A stretch of 63,627 nucleotides of DNA from an uncultured Peptostreptococcaceae bacterium. Its GTDB lineage: Bacteria; Bacillota; Clostridia; Peptostreptococcales; Anaerovoracaceae. Position numbers and translations under genes: made by a program. Positions 34,698-41,965 of the stretch are shown piece by piece. Numbering within the stretch: position 1 is the first letter of the stretch; every line of letters begins with the position of its first letter. The stretch lies in the NCBI GenBank assembly GCA_910588185.1, contig CAJUQR010000009.1, forward strand, positions 1 through 63,627, written 5' to 3'. A model generated the notes under the pieces. The model searched no databases, was not told the origin of the DNA, and was given only the letters and a program-made list of their open reading frames with translations.

Positions 34698-35234
34698 TTA
34701 GTTTGACATGCTCTGTGCAAAGTCTAACATTCCGCCTGTAAGTGCGTTGGAGAAAGTATCATCCTCCTGAACAACCCACTTGCCGCTCTCTTTCTTAAGA
34801 GTAACGGTAATAGTCTTTGAATAATCTTTTTTAGCATCGTTTAAGCTGCTAGTTAACTGTTCATCTAAGTATGCAGCGGCTTCAGTTTCGCTCATCTTGC
34901 CAATCTTTTCAAGATCTTCTCCTAACATCTTTGTGATAATGTTAGTAAAGATTTCGCCAAACGGATATGTAGTAATAGTAGTTTCTACAGTTGCAGTGTC
35001 TCCATCGATCTTTTCTTCGCCAAATTCATAATCGAATTCTAAAACTTTGTCGATAAGAGCCTTAGTTGCATCTTCCCCAAAACCATCAGCGCCAAGACCT
35101 TTGATGATTTCATCAGGGCTTGATTTTGCGTTTTCTAAGTCAGCTTTAAGAGCGTCTGTAGGTGATGAAGAACCGCAAGCAGCTAAGAAAACTAAGCATA
35201 ATGCTAATAATAAGATTGTGACTTTCTTCTTCAT
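34698..35234 (-). CDS. Small secreted lipoprotein (DUF5105/DUF4878-like)
   Basis: A 178-residue lipoprotein with signal peptide and lipobox LAAC (Cys20). The mature part looks like a small cystatin-like/NTF2-like fold with an amphipathic alternation ending in KKESGKWVVQED, as in DUF4878 and DUF5105 proteins. It probably sits on the outer face of the membrane. No catalytic motif is visible and no function is claimed. The start has a good AGGTATTTTC-spaced GGAGG site. Confidence 0.7.
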   Translation of the reverse strand: MKKKVTILLLALCLVFLAACGSSSPTDALKADLENAKSSPDEIIKGLGADGFGEDATKALIDKVLEFDYEFGEEKIDGDTATVETTITTYPFGEIFTNIITKMLGEDLEKIGKMSETEAAAYLDEQLTSSLNDAKKDYSKTITVTLKKESGKWVVQEDDTFSNALTGGMLDFAQSMSN

Positions 35235-35371
35235 GAAAATACCTCCAATTAAAGTTATATAATCTAATTATGCAACATTATAGATAAAAAATCAAGGGGG
35301 AGGGTAAAAACATAAAAAGAATTCTTTTATAGGCATTTATATGCTAGTATAATATTAAAAGGAGATAAAAT

Positions 35372-35956
35372 ATGAATTTGCTGCAAAATACTACAGAATT
35401 AGCATTGGCCATTTGCGAAAAATATATTGATAATGATGGATGTGCAGTTGACTGCACATGTGGTAGGGGTAAAGATACTCTTTTTTTAGCAAAAAGATTT
35501 AAAAAGGTGTATTCTTTTGACATACAGGAAGAGGCTCTGGAGTCGGCTAGGAAGTTATTGGAAGAAAACAAAATTTCTTGGGATAATTATTCCGGAGGAA
35601 ATAGTGCAAGGGTGACCTTCATAAATGACAGCCATGTTAATATGCAAAATTATGTAAAGGGCAACCCTCAGCTTATTGTTTTTAACCTGGGATATTTGCC
35701 CGGCGGAGATAAGAATATAACAACATTGCCATCAGATACCTTAGAAACCATACAAAATGGGCTTAAAATATTAAAAACGGGTGGGCTGATAAGTATAGTT
35801 ATGTATCCGGGGCATGAAAATGGTCTTAAAGAACATGAAGAAATAATAAGTCTCGCTAAAAGTTTACCTAAAGAAAAGTTCCATTGTGTATATGCAAGTA
35901 TGATAAATCAAAGTTCCGCGGCTCCGCAAATTCTGTGGATAACTAAAAAGAAATAA
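35372..35956 (+). CDS. mnmM: tRNA-modifying methyltransferase MnmM (YtqB-like)
   Basis: A 194-residue class I SAM-dependent methyltransferase. The SAM-binding motif I is VDCTCGRGKDTLFLA near residues 26-40, and the family block VFNLGYLPGGDKNI follows near residues 106-119. YtqB/MnmM proteins methylate 5-aminomethyl-2-thiouridine in the wobble position of tRNA. The sequence agrees with that family over its full length. It is encoded as a single gene with GGAG upstream. Confidence 0.85.
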   Translation: MNLLQNTTELALAICEKYIDNDGCAVDCTCGRGKDTLFLAKRFKKVYSFDIQEEALESARKLLEENKISWDNYSGGNSARVTFINDSHVNMQNYVKGNPQLIVFNLGYLPGGDKNITTLPSDTLETIQNGLKILKTGGLISIVMYPGHENGLKEHEEIISLAKSLPKEKFHCVYASMINQSSAAPQILWITKKK

Positions 35957-36012
35957 AGCCAATAATTATTGCCTTCCGTGCATAGTATTCTTTATGAGAG
36001 GAAGGTGTTTTT

Positions 36013-37287
36013 ATGTTTAAGATGGTAGTAATAGGTGGCGGCTGGTCAGGAGTCGCGGCAGCTATAAGAGGCGCTAAAAGTGGCGGAGATGTGGTAATCT
36101 GTGAAAAGACAGATATGCTTTTGGGACTTGGCAATGTAGGCGGGATAATGAGGAATAACGGACGTTTTACCGCTACAGAGGAAAACATTGCATTAGGTGC
36201 CGGCGAATTGTTTGATATAACCGATAAGTTTGCGACACATAAAAATGTTGATTTCCCGGGACATGATCACGCTTCGTTTTATGATGTGGCTCTTGTAGAA
36301 CCTGAAGTCAGACGTCTTGTCAAAAGGCTTGGAATTCAGATAAAATTTATGACAAGAATAGTAGATGTCAAGATTGAAGATGAATCAAAATTGAGCGCAG
36401 TAGTAACTGCTGATGGAGAAGAGACAAAGGGTGATGTATTTGTTGAAACTACAGGCTCCACCGGGGCTATGGGCAACTGTATGAGATATGGCAACGGCTG
36501 CTCTATGTGTATACTTAGATGCCCGGCTTTTGGACCTAGAGTAAGCATTACTGAAAAGGCAGGTCAAAAAGATATATCTGCTTGCAAGGCAGACGGAACG
36601 AGAGGCGCATTCAGCGGATCTTGTAAGCTTGATAAGCGTACGCTTTCTAAAAAAATTCAGAAAAAGCTGGATAAAGAGGGTGTTGTCGTAGTGCCTTTGC
36701 CTGAAAGATTTATAAATCGTGACAAATTGGCAAGGAAGGTTTGCAGACAATATGCACTTGAGCCGTATGCAGAAAATCTTATTCTTATAGATACAGGATA
36801 TGCTAAACTTATGACATCGTATTTTAATCTGGAAGATTTAAGACAAGTTGAGGGATTTGAAAATGTAAGGTTTGCAGATCCATATGCTGGAGGCAAAGGC
36901 AATTCAGTAAGGTATATGTCTGTGGGGCTTAGGGATGAGTATATGAAAGCACGGGACATAGATAATCTGTTCCTTGGCGGCGAAAAATCCGGATTTTTTG
37001 TAGGGCATACAGAGGCCATTTCGACAGGCTCGTTGGCAGGATATAATGCGGCTATGTTTGCTGACGGAAAACCTAAGCTGATATTGCCGGAGACTCTTGC
37101 TATAGGTGAGCTTTTGAAATTTGCCAATGATGTTCTTGAAGAGGAAAACTGTCTGGACAGAAGATTCACGTTTGCAGGCGGAGAATTTTTTGACAGAATG
37201 AAAGAAAAAGCTCTCTACAGTACAGATGTTAAACAAATTAAAAAGAGAGTTGAAGCAGAGGGACTTGCTGATATTTACAATAGATAG
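36013..37287 (+). CDS. FAD-dependent oxidoreductase with internal cysteine cluster
   Basis: A 424-residue flavoprotein. The N-terminal dinucleotide-binding motif GGGWSGVAAAIRGAKSG and a C-terminal FAD block FLGGEKSGFFVGHTEAISTG are GidA/TrmFO-like. Between them a CSMCILRCPAFGPR segment (about residues 167-180) has closely spaced cysteines that could bind a metal or redox centre. It is not TrmFO itself, since the overall motifs differ. Similar proteins in Clostridia are annotated only as FAD-dependent oxidoreductases. It is followed 43 nt later by rluB. Confidence 0.75.
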   Translation: MFKMVVIGGGWSGVAAAIRGAKSGGDVVICEKTDMLLGLGNVGGIMRNNGRFTATEENIALGAGELFDITDKFATHKNVDFPGHDHASFYDVALVEPEVRRLVKRLGIQIKFMTRIVDVKIEDESKLSAVVTADGEETKGDVFVETTGSTGAMGNCMRYGNGCSMCILRCPAFGPRVSITEKAGQKDISACKADGTRGAFSGSCKLDKRTLSKKIQKKLDKEGVVVVPLPERFINRDKLARKVCRQYALEPYAENLILIDTGYAKLMTSYFNLEDLRQVEGFENVRFADPYAGGKGNSVRYMSVGLRDEYMKARDIDNLFLGGEKSGFFVGHTEAISTGSLAGYNAAMFADGKPKLILPETLAIGELLKFANDVLEEENCLDRRFTFAGGEFFDRMKEKALYSTDVKQIKKRVEAEGLADIYNR

Positions 37288-37330
37288 AATCATATGATAA
37301 AATAATGCAAAATACTTAGAGGAAAAAACT

Positions 37331-38035
37331 ATGAGAATAAACAAATATATTGCGCAGGCGGGCATTGCCAGCAGGCGTAAAGCAGATGAATTGATTACAA
37401 ACGGTAATGTTAAAGTAAACGGAGCCGTAATGAAAGAACTTGGTTATGATGTTAAAGACGGTGATGACGTTCAGGTTAATGGAACTCAAGTAAAAAATAA
37501 CCGAAAACTAGTTTATGTTCTTGTAAATAAGCCGCTTGGCATGATAACGTCTGCTAAGGATGAAAAAGACAGGGCCACAGTGATGGAGTTGGTACAGGAT
37601 ATAGATGAAAGACTTTTTCCGGTTGGCAGGCTGGATTATAATACCACGGGCGCTTTGATAATGACCAATGACGGAAAGCTTACTTATAGAATAACTCACC
37701 CAAAGCATGAACTTGAGAAAACATACAGGGTCCTAGTCAAAGGTGTGGTTTCTGAGGAAAAGGTCAGGAGACTTAGAAGTGGTGTAGATATAGGCGGATA
37801 TATTACTAAAAAAGCGAAAGTTCAGATTATAAAAGGCGGACAGAAGTCCACGCTTGTGGAGGTTTCTATTCATGAAGGCAAGAACAGACAGGTGCGTAAG
37901 ATGTTTGCTGCTGTGGGTAACCCAGTACAGGAACTTGAGCGTGTAGCCATTGGTAAAATACGTCTGGGACATCTCAGACCTGGACATTATCGTAAATTGA
38001 CCAGAGAAGAAGTTGAATATTTGAAAAATTGTTAG
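37331..38035 (+). CDS. rluB: 23S rRNA pseudouridine synthase RluB-like
   Basis: RsuA/RluB-family pseudouridine synthase, 234 aa. An N-terminal S4 RNA-binding domain (RINKYIAQAGIASRRKADELI) is followed by the catalytic domain with the aspartate in GRLDYNTTGALIMTND, and the C-terminal block GKNRQVRKMFAAVG is present. RluB of Bacillus modifies 23S rRNA helix 89. The gene is often near scpAB in Firmicutes, which fits here. It ends at a terminator whose stem is a repeated GCGTATCC palindrome. Confidence 0.93.
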   Translation: MRINKYIAQAGIASRRKADELITNGNVKVNGAVMKELGYDVKDGDDVQVNGTQVKNNRKLVYVLVNKPLGMITSAKDEKDRATVMELVQDIDERLFPVGRLDYNTTGALIMTNDGKLTYRITHPKHELEKTYRVLVKGVVSEEKVRRLRSGVDIGGYITKKAKVQIIKGGQKSTLVEVSIHEGKNRQVRKMFAAVGNPVQELERVAIGKIRLGHLRPGHYRKLTREEVEYLKNC

Positions 38036-38055
38036 GGCAAAGTTTTTGACGCCGG

Positions 38056-38101
38056 GCGTATCCAAATTTCCTGAAAATGTGGAATCTGGATACGCTTTTT
38101 T
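38056..38101 (+). terminator. Terminator of rluB made from a GCGTATCC palindrome
   Basis: GCGTATCCAAATTTCC and GGAATCTGGATACGC form a stem followed by T6. The same GCGTATCCAAATT stem occurs again at 51166-51205. Confidence 0.8.
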
Positions 38102-38189
38102 GTAAAATTTGTTGCTTTATACAGTCAAGTGAGATGTATCTCGAAAAGTAAAGTATAATATCTGTTGGAAGTGTGTAAATATTTTGCAC

Positions 38190-38431
38190 AAACCCCGAAA
38201 AAACAGTAATTTTTAAGTGATTTGCAGGGATGGACCCCGAAAAACATGTTCAAATCAGGAATTTTGCAGGGTTAGATTTTCTGAAATTTTATAAAATGTG
38301 TATTGTATGAGGCATATGGCAAGAAAAAAAGGGATTCCGTCGAATTTTCTGCCCTGCAAACTTAACAGAAAATCAAAATTTTTCGGGGTTTAACCCTGGG
38401 TGATGCTAGAAAAAAGGTGATTCTTCGGGGG
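38190..38431 (-). repeat. Dispersed palindromic intergenic element, copy B
   Basis: The inverted-orientation copy of the element at 27296-27540. Read on the minus strand it starts CCCCCGAAGAATC, passes CACCCAGGGTTAAACCCCG, then AACCCTGCAAAATTCCTGA, and ends TTTCGGGGTTT. The arms are well conserved with copy A and the centre less so. Like copy A it lies between convergent transcription units. Confidence 0.75.
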
Positions 38432-38539
38432 CATCTCAGTATGCTGCATGATTTCTACCGTTCTCCAGACGGATGCTTTATGACTTTCGAATACTAATTT
38501 AGTGGTATCTATAATTTTGGTTACCTGTAAACGCAAAAA

Positions 38540-38579
38540 AATAATTGAGGAGGCTGCTTTTGCAGACTCCTCAATTATT
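38540..38579 (-). terminator. Terminator of the kal transcript
   Basis: AATAATTGAGGAGGCTGC and GCAGACTCCTCAATTATT form an 18-bp stem with one mismatch. On the minus strand it is followed by T7. It lies beyond the tandem-repeat array, so kal transcripts should include the array. Confidence 0.85.
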
Positions 38580-38621
38580 AAAAAGATGTATTAGTAAAAT
38601 TAACTTGTACTCTTCTCGAAT

Positions 38622-38975
38622 TTACTGCGCCGTAGATTTCATCCAATCGCCGCTAGCGCGTCTCTTGGGAAATCCTGGCGAATGAAATGTTCCGATTCTG
38701 ACTTCGTTGCCAAGCAACTCGTCAATCATCGCACCGAACGCGCCGTAGATTCTTAGCTGCTCGTTTCGCTGCTTTGCAAGCTCTCTCGCAGAGAATCCTG
38801 GCGAATGAAATGTTCCGATTCTGACTTCGTTGCCAAGCAACTCGTCAATCATCGCACCGAACGCGCCGTAGATTCTTAGCTGCTCGTTTCGCTGCTTTGC
38901 AAGCTCTCTCGCAGAGAATCCTGGCGAATGAAATGTTCCGATTCTGACTTCGTTGCCAAGCAACTCGTCAATCAT
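38622..38975 (-). CDS. Possible 117-residue protein made of 41-residue repeats
   Basis: The only frame open through all copies of the 123-bp tandem repeat. It starts at an ATG 13 nt after the kal stop and reads two full copies of a 41-residue unit beginning MIDELLGNEVRIGTFHSPGF, then a partial third copy ending in an unrelated basic tail. An in-frame TGA lies 12 nt before the ATG, and the ribosome binding site is poor (AGAAAG). The base composition is richer in GC than the flanks. It may be a real repeat protein coupled to kal, or the array may act only as DNA/RNA. Not recognised. Confidence 0.3.
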   Translation of the reverse strand: MIDELLGNEVRIGTFHSPGFSARELAKQRNEQLRIYGAFGAMIDELLGNEVRIGTFHSPGFSARELAKQRNEQLRIYGAFGAMIDELLGNEVRIGTFHSPGFPKRRASGDWMKSTAQ

Positions 38976-38981
38976 CGCACC
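38671..38981. repeat. Perfect 123-bp tandem repeat array (2.5 copies)
   Basis: Copies start at 38671, 38794 and 38917. The first two are identical over all 123 bp, and the third is identical for its 65 bp before breaking off next to kal. A diverged partial copy sits at about 38624-38670. The unit contains a GTTGC-TTG-GCAAC hairpin. The period is a multiple of three. It lies in the 3' region of the kal transcript. Confidence 0.95.
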
Positions 38982-38988
38982 ATTTCAC

Positions 38989-39381
38989 TTACTTTCTCTT
39001 TGCTTCCTTAGGAGTTACGCAAGTTCCTGTAGCTCTTGCTACTACGATAGGTTCTTCTAAGAAATCAGCAGCTGATGCGCTGATGTCAGGTCTTGCAACG
39101 ATAACCTTTCTTGCTTCGAAGCTCATCTTTCTGGAAGTGTTACCAATCTTAGTGATTTCACCATAAGCTTCAATGTAATCTCCGGCATATGTAGGAGCTA
39201 AAAATTCAATATTGTCATAAGCGCAGAACAGACCTTCGTCTCCGTCACATTTGATTAATAATTCTGTAGCAACGTCTCCGAAAAGGTGAACCATATGAGC
39301 TCCGTCTACAAGATTTCCGCCGTAATGAGCGTCTTTAGCTGACATTCTTAATCTCAGGGTTGAAGTGATTTTTTCTTCCAT
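38989..39381 (-). CDS. kal: 3-aminobutyryl-CoA ammonia-lyase (Kal)
   Basis: Removes ammonia from 3-aminobutyryl-CoA to give crotonyl-CoA in lysine fermentation. The 130-residue hotdog-fold protein has the family pattern LRMSAKDAHYGGNLVDGAHMVHLFGD split across residues 9-34, and NIEFLAPTYAGDYIEA. The ATG at 39381 follows AAGGAGAAATAAC; the longer upstream frame runs through the promoter and is rejected. It is transcribed away from the rest of the pathway by its own sigma-54 promoter at 39455-39471. Confidence 0.92.
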   Translation of the reverse strand: MEEKITSTLRLRMSAKDAHYGGNLVDGAHMVHLFGDVATELLIKCDGDEGLFCAYDNIEFLAPTYAGDYIEAYGEITKIGNTSRKMSFEARKVIVARPDISASAADFLEEPIVVARATGTCVTPKEAKRK

Positions 39382-39454
39382 TGTTATTTCTCCTTTTAAA
39401 CTTATTATAAATATGAACCAATTTAATTGGTATGAATTCACAGGATAAATATAT

Positions 39455-39471
39455 TGCAAAATACGTGCCAA
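39455..39471 (-). promoter_or_regulatory. Sigma-54 promoter of kal
   Basis: On the minus strand TTGGCACGTATTTTGCA matches the -24/-12 consensus TGGCAC-N5-TTGCA exactly with correct spacing. The expected start of transcription is near 39443, about 60 nt before the kal ATG. Confidence 0.88.
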
Positions 39472-39507
39472 TGGTTTATCATTGAAAATGTCAACCAAAC
39501 GAACCGA

Positions 39508-39540
39508 TTTAGGTTCAGCAAAAGAAGGAGTGAACACGAA
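39508..39540. promoter_or_regulatory. Upstream activator site shared by kal and the regulator gene
   Basis: Half-sites TTTAGGTTC (39508-39516) and GAACACGAA (39532-39540) are separated by 15 bp. The same spacing and nearly the same half-sites occur upstream of kdd at 41625-41657. It is centred about 81 bp upstream of the predicted kal start. It also covers the AGAAGGAG ribosome binding site and abuts the regulator ATG at 39541, so the protein could repress its own gene. Confidence 0.75.
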
Positions 39541-41598
39541 ATGTCGATGACATACGGAATCAAACGAGTTCTTGAACCTCAGCATGTTTTACCTACTTCT
39601 GCTTGGCGACTTGATAACAGCCGCAATATATATCCTGATGAACTCAGGGTCTCTATAGAAAGAATACACCTTGAAGGCACAGGTTTCAAGCAAATTTGTA
39701 CAGAAGTTAACGATGATGAGAAAAAAATTAAACAACAGATTATAGATATGGTAATAAAAAGAGGCAAGCTGCACAATCCTGTAACTGATACAGGTGGGCT
39801 TGTCATGGGTGTGATTGAAGAGATTGGCGCAGAATATAACAATCCTATGAATCTTAAAGTGGGAGACAAGATAGTATGTAATGTATCGGCGGCTTCTGTT
39901 CCTATGTATATTGAGGATATTACTTTTGTAAATAAAGCGTTTAATCAAGTAACGGCGACAGGATATGCCATAGTCCATGATTTGATTCCTCTTGTAAAAA
40001 TCCCTGAAGATTTGCCGCTGGATTTGCTTATGTTTACATTTGACCAGTCCGGTACTCTTTATAGACTCCATCAGCTTATAGGAGATAATAAAAAATTCCT
40101 TGTAGTCGGAAACAGCATATTGACTAACTTGCTTTACGGATATGTAATAAGACGAGAAGCAGGTACAGATGCTGAAATAGTTTGTCTTTTCGATAAGAGA
40201 ACAAGTATGAGAGTGACGGGCAAAGGGATAGACGAGTTAGTTGAAAAAGTCTTCAATGAGGTTCACTTTATAAACATATTAAAACCTATTGAATGTATGA
40301 AACAGCTTGATGCGGAATCTTTGTTTGACTTTTCAATAAACTGTGCCGAAATTCCGGGAGCTGAGACCATAAATATACTTGCAACCAAGCCGGAAGGAAC
40401 GGTTTTGTTCGCTAATTTGATAAATAATTTAAACATAGCCCTTTATATAACTGAATCAATGTCTAAAACCCTTCACGTAAGATGCGCAGAAGGATATTTG
40501 AACAATTATGATCAGTTTGATATGGAAATCGTCAGAGAAATGGCGCCATACCTTGAAGATGCTGAGTTTATGGAGACTTCATATAGAGATGCGGAAGATG
40601 TCCAGGAAAATCCATTCAATAAAGCAATAGTTGAAAAAACTATGATGGAGGATTTTGTGTGCCGCAGCAAGATGATGTGGCAGGTTTTGGACGATATGAC
40701 CAAAGTTTCCAGATACGATTGTAACGTAATAATTTTTGGAGAAACAGGTGTAGGAAAGGAAAAAGCGGCAAATATAATACAAAAAAACAGTGACAGAAAA
40801 ATGCAGCCGTTTGTAAAGATAAATTGTGGAGCCATATCGCCGTCACTTATAGAATCCGAGTTTTTTGGGTACGAGAAAGGATCGTTTACTGGAGCTAATG
40901 CTTCAGGGAAAAAAGGATACTTTGAACTTGCAAATAACGGCGTTATATTTCTCGATGAAATAGGAGAACTGCCGGTAGAAATGCAGGCGAAACTCCTTAG
41001 AGTAATACAGGATGGAGAGTTTTACAGGGTCGGTGGTACCATGCCTGTTAAGACCAATGTGAGAATAATTTCAGCTACAAATAAAAATCTTGAAAAGCTA
41101 GTTGAAGAAGGCGGCTTCAGAAGGGATTTGTATTACAGGTTAAATGTAGTTCCGATAAGAATTCCGAGCCTTTCTGAGAGACCTGATGATATCCCCGCAT
41201 TAGTAGAACATTTTTTGGCTAAGTACGGAAAAAAGTTCGGGGTCAAGAGAGGTATGGAGGATGGCGCCATGGAATACCTCAAACAGCAGCAGTGGCCCGG
41301 AAACATAAGAGAACTTGAAAATACGGTACAAAGGCTTATGATTTCGTCGCAGGGAGAGAATATAACTCTTATGGATGTAATACGTGAGCAACATGGAGAA
41401 CTTTTTGGATATATTTCTGCTGAAGAATCAATCGACAATGAATTCCAGGAAATTAATTTGCAAATAGCTGTAGACGAGTATGAAAAAGGTCTTATAAAAT
41501 ACGCATGCGAAAAATACGGTTCTACAAGAAAAGCGGCAAAGGCCATCGGTATAAGTCAAACTCAGCTGGTTAGAAAAAAGAAAAAATATCAGATATGA
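39541..41598 (+). CDS. Sigma-54-dependent activator with a Kdd-derived sensor domain
   Basis: A 685-residue enhancer-binding protein. Residues 1 to about 340 align with the neighbouring enzyme Kdd (NPVTDTGGLVMGVIEEIG versus NPWTGSGGMLLGTVKEVG, and the following KVGDKI). The Rossmann glycine loop of Kdd (IGGGGKSG) has become VGNSILTN, so the domain probably senses ligand rather than catalyses. The AAA+ domain at about 378-610 has Walker A GETGVGKE (400-407), the sigma-54 contact loop GSFTGA (447-452, a variant of GAFTGA) and FLDEIGELP. The C-terminal Fis-type HTH is YGSTRKAAKAIGISQTQL. The ATG at 39541 follows AGAAGGAG. It presumably activates kal and kdd-kam-ctf when lysine intermediates are present. 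Confidence 0.9.
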   Translation: MSMTYGIKRVLEPQHVLPTSAWRLDNSRNIYPDELRVSIERIHLEGTGFKQICTEVNDDEKKIKQQIIDMVIKRGKLHNPVTDTGGLVMGVIEEIGAEYNNPMNLKVGDKIVCNVSAASVPMYIEDITFVNKAFNQVTATGYAIVHDLIPLVKIPEDLPLDLLMFTFDQSGTLYRLHQLIGDNKKFLVVGNSILTNLLYGYVIRREAGTDAEIVCLFDKRTSMRVTGKGIDELVEKVFNEVHFINILKPIECMKQLDAESLFDFSINCAEIPGAETINILATKPEGTVLFANLINNLNIALYITESMSKTLHVRCAEGYLNNYDQFDMEIVREMAPYLEDAEFMETSYRDAEDVQENPFNKAIVEKTMMEDFVCRSKMMWQVLDDMTKVSRYDCNVIIFGETGVGKEKAANIIQKNSDRKMQPFVKINCGAISPSLIESEFFGYEKGSFTGANASGKKGYFELANNGVIFLDEIGELPVEMQAKLLRVIQDGEFYRVGGTMPVKTNVRIISATNKNLEKLVEEGGFRRDLYYRLNVVPIRIPSLSERPDDIPALVEHFLAKYGKKFGVKRGMEDGAMEYLKQQQWPGNIRELENTVQRLMISSQGENITLMDVIREQHGELFGYISAEESIDNEFQEINLQIAVDEYEKGLIKYACEKYGSTRKAAKAIGISQTQLVRKKKKYQI

Positions 41599-41624
41599 TA
41601 TTTTGAAAATAGCATATGAAACTA

Positions 41625-41657
41625 TTTGTGTTCGCTATGAAGCACAGTGAACACAAA
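41625..41657. promoter_or_regulatory. Upstream activator site of the kdd-kam operon
   Basis: TTTGTGTTC (41625-41633) and GAACACAAA (41649-41657) form a perfect inverted repeat with a 15-bp spacer, and pairing continues imperfectly inward. It lies about 145 bp upstream of the predicted kdd start and matches the site at 39508-39540. Confidence 0.78.
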
Positions 41658-41758
41658 ATGGTTCAAAACTTATAATGTGACTTAACAATTTAACGCATAA
41701 AAGTGGCTGTGCATATTGAAAAAGAAAGGTTTTATAATGTTAGAAGCAAGACAACTTA

Positions 41759-41775
41759 TTGGCATAGAATTTGCT
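41759..41775 (+). promoter_or_regulatory. Sigma-54 promoter of the kdd-kam-ctf operon
   Basis: TTGGCATAGAATTTGCT matches the -24/-12 consensus with GG and GC 12 bp apart. Transcription would start near 41786, leaving a leader of about 180 nt that contains a small AATAAGA/TCTTATT hairpin at 41831-41854. Confidence 0.82.
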
Positions 41776-41965
41776 TTTATTTTAGTATAGAAATATTAAA
41801 CTGATAATTTTACCAAATTTGAAATGTGACAATAAGAATTTAAAAAATCTTATTTTGTTATGGAAAACCCAGTGAATTTGATATATAATTATCATAGTAA
41901 CTTATGCCCGATGTATCTCGAGCGTAAAATCATAAAAAATAATTATTTCTAGGAGGATAAGAAAA

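Noticed and set aside
38671..38981. The 123-bp repeats as a CRISPR array.
   Set aside because: The units are contiguous, far too long, have no unique spacers, and no cas genes are present.
39382..39585. Upstream extension of kal to a start near 39585.
   Set aside because: The extension would cover the kal promoter and operator and lacks a ribosome binding site; the ATG at 39381 has a good one.
41737..41790. A 17-codon ORF with a fair ribosome binding site overlapping the kdd sigma-54 promoter.
   Set aside because: The -24/-12 promoter lies inside it, so it would not be on the main transcript; it is probably chance.
38121..41925. Shared 12-mer GATGTATCTCGA near 38132 and 41913.
   Set aside because: It is short and lacks flanking similarity or a consistent position; coincidence cannot be excluded.
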